The position numbers were made by a program, and so were the translations under genes. The notes below the pieces were generated by a model, which was given only the letters and a program-made list of their open reading frames with translations, made no database searches and was not told the DNA's origin. From NCBI GenBank assembly GCA_013398615.1, contig VZSR01000520.1:17942640-18006639 (forward strand): 64,000 bases of DNA, read 5' to 3'. This document shows, piece after piece, positions 54,499 through 64,000 of this stretch. The stretch's first letter is position 1, and the number at the start of each line of letters is the position of its first letter. The stretch is from Brachypodius melanocephalos (taxonomy: Eukaryota; Chordata; Aves; Passeriformes; Pycnonotidae).

Positions 54499-55543
54499 TC
54501 ACCTGTATTCCCTTCTCCTACACTGTAACAGTTCAGCCAAAATTCCAACAGACACCACCCTCTTCTTGTAAAGTCACATGTTGCAAACAACTACTTTCAA
54601 TATCAAATGTAAACAAAATTTGAGAGTAATCTGTTAAACCCTGAAATTGAAGGTTTATTCAATCCTATGAAACTAAGTGGAGGCAATTGGTGATTACAAA
54701 CAAATTCCATTTTCTTAATAATGCTCATCAGAAGATCCAAAACACCTACCACTACAGCAAAAAATATAGAATAGTCATAGAAAGGAGATATTACCGTGTT
54801 TGTTTCATTATTACAAAAAAAGGTGGAACACACCCCAAAAGATAAATAAATTGCAGAAGAACCACAATTATAAAAATAAAGGACATATCTCCGATTAAGA
54901 CAGCTTTCAGGATATATAGGCTCTTCAATAAATAAGCTGTTAATGCTAACACAGTGCATTCAAACCTGACAGAAGTGGTATCTGCAACCATAACTATGAC
55001 TACAACCTGTGTCATGAAAAACACATAAATACAATTTCCCGTAAAATAATGAATAGTTATAGATCTTATAAACTGGTAATGGGGTAAAAAAAAATAAAAA
55101 GAAGGCAGTAAGCAAGTTTCTAAAAAACCCCACCAATAAGAAGAGATAGAGATAGAAAAGAGGCAGGAAAAAGTAGTACAAAAAGTGGGTAAATCAATCA
55201 CCAGAGGCTGTTTTTTGCAGAGAAAACTCTCCCTTCTAAAGCTCCTCATCTTAAAATAACAGCAGAGCTGTTTTTCTCACTTGTATACAAATGACAACAC
55301 TTATAAGCTTAATTTACATGAATTATCTTAACAAAGCCAATGGAAACTGCTCTCTTCTTTCTGTAAGACAACTCACAAAACCTGGTATTCTGTGTTATAT
55401 TTGTGATTACTCAGAAAGGGACTAAGCAGGCACACATTCACCAGTGCTCTAGAAATTAGCATGTTGTACCTCTGTAGTATACTTCTCTTCCAATTTTACA
55501 GTCTTTATTTCTTAGAACTTGGCAGGAAAAAAGGGGTAGATGT

Positions 55544-55575
55544 TTTCATTTGGTTACAGTTTCATTTGGTTACAA
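55544..55575. repeat. 16-bp tandem duplication, two copies
   Basis: TTTCATTTGGTTACAG (55544-55559) is followed directly by TTTCATTTGGTTACAA (55560-55575). The units differ only at the last base. It is a small and probably recent slippage duplication. Confidence 0.92.
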
Positions 55576-58500
55576 TCAGTGGACACATCCACAGTCACAC
55601 CAGGGCATAACCGGTGGGCCTGCTCCCACCCATCCAGCAGATATTGTCCTCAACTGGACAATAATAAAAATCCTGAATGACAGAACAACTTCAGAACATT
55701 TAGGCAGAGCCTGAAAAAATAGTAACACAACACTTCAAGCATGACTAAAATAACACGATTGGTTCAGAAGAAGTAGTTAACTTGATTTAAGGTGAAGTGT
55801 AAATGTGAAACAGAACAATGGATAAATCATAAGGAAAAATGAATTCTGACTGCATTCATAGTCATCTGGTAAAACTTGAATGTAGTAGAAAGTAAGGTAT
55901 TGGTATGCAGCAATACTAGCCAAAACCAACAATAAATACTGCAGGTAAAGTCAATCCTGCCCATTTGCTTTGAAAGAGAAGAAAAAGCCTCTTTCAAATA
56001 TTCCATTCCTTCCTTGTCTCCCACCTATCTCCTGTCAACTGTTTCTTCTTCTGGTACTTTCTTGCCTAAGAAAGATCATAAAGAGGCCAAAGGAATGAAT
56101 ACATTTGGACCCACTCCCCAAATAACCAGTCTGTGATCAAATCCTGACTGTGACACCAAGCTGCCTGCTGCAGAGTGCCTTGTGCCCGCAGGTGAGACGG
56201 GATGGTTTGCATTAGCCACAGCACAACAGCCCAGCAGGCATCCTGCCACACACAAGGCCACTGATACAGCCCCATAGCACTCAATTATTCACACCTGCCA
56301 CTCTTTAGCCTCCTGCCTTTGCTTGCTATTTACAAATATTTACGTTTTCTTAAGAGTTTAAACCCTTTGGGCTTTATAAATTAATTTTTTTTCTTCATAA
56401 TACTAACAAGAAATATTCCAACTTTATAGATCCTCCTGTACACAACTCCAGACTTAGGTAGTTAGAGAAGAATATTCCAGTATTTCAACAGTTTATTGCA
56501 CTGAGTATAATACCCGATGTCCAACATTCACGATAGTAAAACAGCCAGAAAAAAACCACTCAATTAATCCAATGTTTAATAAACTTATTAAGCTAATTTA
56601 ATTTAAAATGATACGGTATCTGTCTTACTGTTTTTAATTTTTCCTGTTAAGCCTCAATAATTAACTAGTCAGGAAAGCAATTTATCAGACCCAAATATTG
56701 GCTCACGTTGCATCATGATCCAGTGAAGTCAGTGTCTATACAACTCATAGAATGCAAAGAAAGTATATGTGCAATTGTTTTAGCTGCACTGTAGTTTTCA
56801 GCATTTCATAATGAAAATGTTTGTATTTATAGCCTTAAGTCTTTATATTCATATGATTATAGCAAAGTCTACTGCAATTTTGTCTTTGAAAAGAGAACAA
56901 TAAGAAACTTCAATTAACTACAATCTTTTGACTAGTGATACCCATCTCCTAAAAAAATAAAACTAGCCGATTAGCAATTAAGAGGTAAGCTTTTTAAGAG
57001 TAACAGTTATTAAAGTTAACAGATAGCAAAGGTTAAAAACAAGCAGACTACAAATCAAACAAAGAAAAACATGGTTACTGCTCAAAGAAAATTAAATATT
57101 TATTCCAGCTTTATTGTTAATAGCTTAGGAAGTAAATGTTTCTAATACACCAGAAACAGTTTGCAATACAAAATCTGTTTCCAATTTCAGTATTCGCAAT
57201 ATATCTTTATTATTAAAAATGGATGCTGTTCCTAGCGGAGTGTTTGTAAGGACTGACACAAATTCTCTGTAGGAATGAGAGAAAAAGCAAGAAGCAGTGT
57301 TCAATTTACAGAATTCATGTATGAAATGAAGATAGGATTTATTTCCAATCACGGCAATTTTACATGCTAACTTTATGTGCACTGTTTAGTGGTTTTAAAA
57401 ATCATGCCTACATCTCATAGCCTTGTTCATAATGACATATCTGATGATTTCACATTTTAATTTAAAACTCAGATTTAAAGAAAATAATTAATCACTTAAA
57501 AATAGCACTTTCATACAAGACTCTTAAAAATTTTAGCAAGTAGACAAACATCATATAAGAATGAAAGTTCAGTGCAGAAATGCATCACAAAAACCCCCCA
57601 AACCAAACAACCCTCCTCCAACATACAGCTTTTTCAGTTCCTGTTTTTGGATACTCTATAACAGCATAACCACAAGTACTTCCTAAACTTTGAGCAATAA
57701 ATATGCATTATGGAGAAAGGGAATCCAAGAGCAATGAATGTTTAAAACATTTTTTTGTTTCAATGGTTGCAGTAAACAATTGTCACTGCAAGTCCTTTAC
57801 TCACAAGCTCATATACATCACTGTGAATTCCAGCAATCCAGTTTTCTGAGTGCTCACAAAACAGTGCAATAAACAAACTTGATTTTTATTAAATTAACAC
57901 AAGCTTTCCAATCTTTGACATAGTTTATCTTTTTGATTTACACTAAAGAACTAACTTGAAAAACATAAGGAGCCTTTGCAGTATTTTGAAAAAACTTCTG
58001 CAAAAGCAAGACATATAAATGGATTACTACATACATCTCTATCTCTCTTACCACAAAACCTACTTTATTATACATGGCAATGATTTTCTAAGAAATAACA
58101 GGAAGGGAAAATTATTTCAGATACGTATTACACAACTAAAAGTCATCCCAGAAGAGAGAATACAGTGATGAGAGCTATATTAGGAAAGTAAAAATGAGAG
58201 CTTCTTGCTGACCTTAAATTACAAAATGTTCCTACAGTTTAACAGAATTGATGAAGTTCACATCTTCCAGTTACTCATCTCATTCATGCTCTTAATCTTT
58301 GCTTGCCACAGAGTTTTTGTGTACATGGTAGTAGCCAGAATGTGCTAGCATTTTCCAGACATTCAAGAAAGGATGGCCCATGCCCCAACAAACTTAGACC
58401 CTGAAGAGAGGCAGACAAATAGATAGAAGTCAGGAAAAACAAAAGGAAGAAGTAAAGCTAAACATCTACATTTATTACTGGTATCACAACAAAATTGACC

Positions 58501-59365
58501 TGTAAGCTGTGAAGGTGACAAGCCGAAAGGGTGATGTCTGGAGGGGAAGAACCAGCACACGAATTCTTCTAAATTGTGCCATGCACTGATGCTGCAGAGC
58601 AGAAAGCAAAACTGAGTCTGAAAAAAGCTGACAAACAAGCAAGTAGGAAGCTTGACAAGAGAAGCATAAGCAGAACATGATAGTTACACACTGTCTTTCA
58701 TGTTCTAGTTTACCTTTTGCCACATGTTAGCTTCTAAGTAATTCCTTTAATTAAACTCTGGTAGCATAATAAATCTAAATCATTTGGGTTCTGTCAAAAT
58801 TCTCAAAATAGTAGTTCCTTATACTTCAACCAGACAAAAATGGCTATTTCAACAGAAAGGCCATTCTGTTTTCCTTCATTGAGGACATGCATCAGAGAAT
58901 GTGCTGGACTTAAAATGCAGTCCTTGCTGTGAGACTGGAAATCCAAATTAAATTTGTATCTTATTTTTCTGAACTTTTTTTTTCAAATCTAATAGGTTGA
59001 GTGTTGCACAAACATTGTTATATAATTCTACATAGTGAATGATGCAACATATCGGGTTTTCACAAAGCAAAACAACATTCCAAGACCCTCAGAAAACTAG
59101 CAGAAGGGAATTGCATGAATACCAGGTTTGTGACACAAGTATAGACTCCCTGTTTCAGGCCTTAATTTTTCCTCCTTAGTTACCAATGAATCACGCCTAA
59201 AGTCTGCTAACACTTTTTTGGTAAGTATTTTTTTGTTTAATAAATATTTAGGAGTAGGATCAAGGCTCTGATCCAAAAATCTCTAAAAGCTGTTCAGATT
59301 TCCATAGTATTAAAAATGTCCTATCAACTTCCTGTTTGAATGAATTACAGATATTATATGATACA

Positions 59366-60430
59366 ACCACAGAATGTCTGGGGCTGGAAGGCACCTCTGG
59401 ACATCACCTGACTCATCCCCCTTGCCTCAAGCTGGACCACCTACAGCTCAGGACCATGTCCAGACCCCTTTTGATTTTCTCCAAGGATGGAGAATCCAAA
59501 ACCTCCATGGGCAACCTGTGCCAGTACTCAGTGTCCCTTACAGTAAAAAAGTATTTCCTGATGTTCAGAGGTAATATCCTGTGTTAGTTTATGCCAATTG
59601 TCTCTGGTCCCATAACTGGGCAGCGGTGCAAGAAGTCAAGCTTTGACTTCTTTGCACAGTTTGTTTAGATATTGATAAAAATTGAGCCATCTCTTCTGCA
59701 GGCTATGAAGTCCCAGCTCTCAGCCTTTCTTGGCTAAAGAGATGTTCAAGATCTGTAACCATCTTTGTGATCCCTTGTGGGGCTCTCTCCACTGGACCCA
59801 CTTAAGGTTCTCCACATCTCCCTTCCAGTGGAGAGCCCAGAACTGGAAACTGCACACCAAGTGTGGCCTCACCAGTGCCCAGTAGGAGGGATGGATGACC
59901 TCCCTCAACCTGCTGGCAATACTTTGCCCAGTACAGCCCAGGCACCACTCATCTTCTTTGTCACAAGGGAGCACTGCTGGCTTATTTCACCTTGGTGTCT
60001 ACCAGGACCTTCATGTCCTTTCCAGTTGCCTGTGGTTGTTCCTCCTCAGCTGCAGGATTTTGCACTTTCCCATGTCGAATTTCATGACATTCCTGTGTGC
60101 CTCACTGTGTGCAGTACAACCCTTTGGTATACCAGCCACTCCTCCCAGTTCTGTGCCTACTGCAGACTTGCTGAGGGTACACCCTACTCCCTTCTCCAGG
60201 TATTTAACGAAGATATTAAACAGGACTGCACCCAGTATTGACACCTGGGATACACTGGTCTACACAGCTAGACTTTGTGCCACTAATCATTGACTTGTTC
60301 TACCAGTTTTCAACCCAGTCATTAAATCGCAGAAGTTTTATCACGGATCAAGTATTACTTCCCCTTGGTGAAACCATGTTGACTGCTCCTTATAACTTTC
60401 TTGTCCTTCACGTGCCTGGAAATTTCAACT
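59366..60430 (-). mobile_element. CR1 LINE, 5'-truncated, much of ORF2 C-terminal half plus 3' UTR
   Basis: This is the longest CR1 copy here, about 1.06 kb. The plus strand begins with the antisense 3' tail (ACCACAGAATG...GGGCTGGAAGG) and ends in antisense ORF2 sequence (CTTCCCCTTGGTGAAACCAT). On the minus strand, frames read reverse-transcriptase-like pieces such as GAVLFNIFVKYLEKG, TELGGVAGIPKG, GKCKILQLRRNN, and later SYWALVRPHLV. They are split by frameshifts and stops. The catalytic [FY]xDD site (60155-60166) reads SAVG, so it is inactive. Its 3' UTR differs from that of the copies at 42600 and 62259, indicating another CR1 subfamily. It has the same orientation as gephyrin. Confidence 0.94.
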
Positions 60431-62258
60431 AAACTCTCTTTACAGACCCCCTTTCAGGAGGTCAATCCAGCTGGAATACCAATGTACACTAGATAGTTGT
60501 GAAACCTTTAGAGCAGTCAAGTGAGAGAAGCATCATGCATTGGGATGCAATGAGCAATCCTAATGCCATGCTCTGAATTTCAAAAGATGATATTTAACAA
60601 CAGGTAGCTGGGCTGCAGTATTTGTTCAAATCTGACCAAAGTGTTACAATTATAGACTTCTAACCAAGATTAGAAGAAAGCAGGTATGTCCATACCCAAA
60701 AAATCCATTTCTAAAAGGCAGTGAGCTAACAAGAGCTGATGCTAGGAAAAAGCATGTTTCTATGTAAAAGAGAAATTACACCCTTTATGGAAAATTAGGT
60801 TTCTTGCTGGCTGTAGTGGTTTCAGCTCTCCTGTAGTGGCTTAAAAGACATCTTGCTGTTCTCTGTCTTGGCTTCCCATATCCTCCTATTTCTATCTACT
60901 TTCAATGAAAGCCTTCCTAGCAGAGATCATGTGCCATGTAAGTTCAGTTCTGATCTTAATATGAACCACTAGGTGCTGCTGCAACACAGACAATAAATAA
61001 TTACAGCATAAACTGTCCTATAAAATTATTTGGGATTTACAATGTATGTGATAAAACTGACCTTAGGACACTGTATGAGAACTCTTAGTACTGTCATTCT
61101 TTTGCCATGCTGCAACAGAAAACGAGCAGTTTCCAGCCTGGGGACGGATGTTCTGTTTTTCTTGAGCTACTTTTCATTCACTGATCTGGGATTCAAAAGC
61201 AACACATGAAAATCAAGCATAGATCAATCTGTCTGCCATTGTGCTCTCCTTCTAAGCTAAGTGTATAGTGGCCAGAAATATTAAAAAGCTCACTGTAATA
61301 AGTGAGGTTTCCAGGAGAGCATTAAGCAAGTAACATACTGAATATTGCCAGTCAAGGTAAAACATTGTCAGCCTGGTCATCACCCAGGACCTTTCCTTTG
61401 GAACGTCAATCTCTGAGAAACTCTAATGATCTAACTCTTCCCTAACACAACACTTACCAGCATTACTAGCTTATCACAGCTCACAGGACAAGGAGTCCCA
61501 GCATGAAGAATTCTATTTGCATTCTCTCAGGCTGTATCAGGTCTATCTGGTTGTTAACAAGTTTAAAAACCTAATAAATGGAGAATGGGCTGCCACTGCC
61601 AGAACAGTCTGTCCAAGAAATTGATGTGATTTGACAGACATGTTATAACACTAATTTAACAGGTATGTAAATATTATCTTCTATGTAGTGAGTAACATTA
61701 TGACCTCTTTTTTGAATGACAAACACACCACCACCACTAATTATTAGAGCTACTGTCTTAAAAATCAGACATATTTCTAATGTTTTAAGTAGTTATCTAA
61801 GAGTATATAAGCAGTATACAGGAAAAGTCTGTCATACTCGAGCACAGTCACCATTGTTAAATTCTTTTTATTGTCAAATTTTGATTGAACCTCTTGAGGT
61901 TCAGGATGAAACAGTTAGAGAACTTTAATGTGGATGAGAGTACTCTTAATTTCCTTGTAACATGATGGACTAAATTAACCTCTTTTTTGGGAGGGCTTAA
62001 ACTTTTCACTGCTGCTACCAAGACACTTAAAATCATTCTATAAAAGGGAAAACAATAGTGGATTATGCTTTAAAACTTCTTGTATCCCAGTCGAAAAGTG
62101 CACAGCACACAATCATGCTGTCAACCTCCCCCTGCCAGTTTCCCTACAAGAAAGGGGAGGTTTGAAAGGAACTTCAGGTCAGTAGCTGACTGACTACACT
62201 CAGGTGCTGTATGCAGCTTTGAGTTCAGGTGATAGCTGAGACATGAGCAGAAATATAG

Positions 62259-62966
62259 GCTGGGTGGAGAATGGATTAAGAGCAGCCCTGCCCAGAAGGA
62301 CCTGAGGGTGCTGGAGGGTGAGAGGCTGGACATGACCCAGCCAGGGGCACTCCCAGCCCAGAGAGCCAAACGTGTCCTGGGCTGCATCCAAAGCAGCGTG
62401 GGCAGCAGGGCCAGGGAGGGGATTCTGCCCCTCTGCTCTGCTGAGACCCCACCTGAAACCCTGCATCCAGCTCTGGGTGCCAGCACAGGAAGGACAAGGA
62501 CCTGCTGGAAAGAGTCCAGAGGAGGGTCTCAAAGAGGATCAGAGGGCTGGAGCACCTCTCCTGTGAAGACAGGCTGAGAGAGTTGGGGTTGTTAAGTCTG
62601 GAGAACAGAAGGCTCTGGGGAGATCTTATGGCACCTTCCAGTTCTTAAAAGGGGCTACAAGAGACAGAGAGGAAGCTTTTACAAAAGTGTGTAGTGACAG
62701 AACTAGGGGAAATGGCTTCAAACTGCAAGGGTATCTCTAGATTAGATATTAGGAAGAAATTCTTTACTGTAAGGGTGGTGAGGCACTGCAACAGGTTGCA
62801 CAGAGAAGCTGTGGATGCCCCATCCCTGAGGGTGTTCAAGGCCAACCTGGATGGGGTCTTTGAGCAACCTGGTCCAGTGGCAGGTGTCCTTGGCCAAGGC
62901 AGAGAGGTTGAAATGAGATGACTTTTAAGGACTTGTCCAGTGCAAACCATTCTGTAATTCTATGAT
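62259..62966 (+). mobile_element. CR1 LINE, 5'-truncated, end of ORF2 plus 3' UTR
   Basis: This starts in the C-terminal part of ORF2 (GAGCAGCCCTGCCCAGAAGG) and runs through GGGCTACAAGAGA and CTTTACTGTAAGGGTGG to the tail CATTCTGTAATTCTATGAT. The start is approximate because divergence rises at the edge. It is the same subfamily as 42600-43229, in the same orientation, about 19.7 kb away, and opposite to gephyrin transcription. It is non-functional because only a tail-end fragment of ORF2 is left. Confidence 0.94.
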
Positions 62967-64000
62967 CTTTCTGCTTCCAACATAAATTTTCTGCACAGGA
63001 AGACCTGGATTCAGCTGTCATTTTGGGTCCTATATCGATTATTATCACCTTGTTGACCATTTTTTGATACAATCTGAATTACAATTCGTGATTCAATTCA
63101 TGTGTCAGCAGGGATGCATTGACTAGGCTGAAGAATCTGATCCACAGTTTTCTTCCCAGAACAAACAGGGAACAGTTGTTTCAGCAGTGGTAAATGTAGA
63201 CCAAAAAAATTTTAAATTTTCCCCTGCATCCTCAGTCTGGGTCTTACAGCTGCTGAAGGACAAAGGCTTTCAGTGGAGATACCTACCCAGAGTCCAGACA
63301 AAAGTTATTTCAATGGCCAATTACTCTAAGTCTTCTGTATTTCATTCCTGAAACAGATTTGTCTGGCTTTTGCTCATGTAGACTCCTGATCCACAGTAAG
63401 TATCTTCTAAAGAAATCCTGGAAAGGAATCTGGAAATACTGATCCAGGAGGACCTGATTACCATGCACAGTTAATTGTCAAGTGTCTGATTTTAGGTTTG
63501 GAGTTGGGCTCTTTTCCTTCCAAGACTCTGGGACAAAATAAACAGTGTTGACCTTAAGCAGAGACTGTTTCTCAAGGCTTTAAAAAAAGGCTTACCACAG
63601 CCTAATTTTTTTAGTTTATTTTTTCTTAGTCACATCACACTGACAATCTACAATTATCTCACAATCAACACTTACTTCTCAAACTACCTCTTCTTCTCTG
63701 GCATTTTCAGTGGATAGAAGAAATTTACTGCAACATTTTTCTGGATATCAAGTACATTAACCTGCATTGTGCATTGCAACACCTGAACCTTTTATGTGAG
63801 TCCAGGAAGACTCATGCTCTTCTACACCATATTTTGCCCTGTATCAGTGGTGTTTTCCAGCTATTATTGTCCCAATGACAATATCATTATCATGCAGACC
63901 TAGAAGGACATCCTCCCAATGTTCCAACCTCTTCTACCTGTGTCACATTCAAGTACTTCCTACACAACAAGATAAACATATAAACATAATAATACAAACT

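Noticed and set aside
54303..54590. Open frames running across the N gap
   Set aside because: They are produced by reading unknown bases as an open frame, so there is no real evidence.

Overview
This window is vertebrate nuclear DNA, most likely from a bird. It is AT-rich, poor in CpG, and almost free of coding sequence. Its dispersed repeats are CR1 LINE copies of the sauropsid type, several ending in the characteristic ATTCTATGATT-like 3' tail, plus one solitary retroviral LTR. CR1 copies also occur in turtles and crocodilians, so 'bird' is an inference.

The one gene I can support is gephyrin (GPHN), transcribed on the minus strand. Two short internal coding exons are recognisable by splice sites, reading phase and protein sequence: exon 2 (34767-34845) and exon 3 (6784-6841). 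Joined, they encode residues about 22-67 of the N-terminal G domain, the MogA-like molybdopterin-binding domain. Exon 1 (start codon, 5' UTR, promoter) should lie beyond base 64000 and exon 4 before base 1. I found neither here.

Layout by plus coordinates: 1-6783 is the start of intron 3 in transcript order; 6784-6841 is exon 3; 6842-34766 is the whole of intron 2 (27,925 bp); 34767-34845 is exon 2; 34846-64000 is the 3' part of intron 1 (at least 29 kb). Intron 2 holds a solo LTR with an imperfect 6-bp target duplication (28215-28660), a CR1 copy with an internal deletion (29391-30160), two CR1 tail remnants, and a poly-A run ending in a 10-N gap (14902-14911). Intron 1 holds four CR1 pieces, an A-rich tract, several palindromes and a 100-N assembly gap (54399-54498).

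Gephyrin anchors glycine and GABA-A receptors at inhibitory synapses and also catalyses the last steps of molybdenum cofactor synthesis. The most notable non-genic signals are a 120-bp block that is 118/120 identical between two otherwise diverged CR1 copies about 19.7 kb apart, a perfect 17-bp-arm hairpin at 49645-49681, an exon 2 acceptor fused to a long T-rich simple tract, and inverted CR1 copies on either side of exon 2. I saw no convincing undescribed gene system. The remaining open frames look like chance products of AT-rich intron sequence or decayed CR1 reverse transcriptase.
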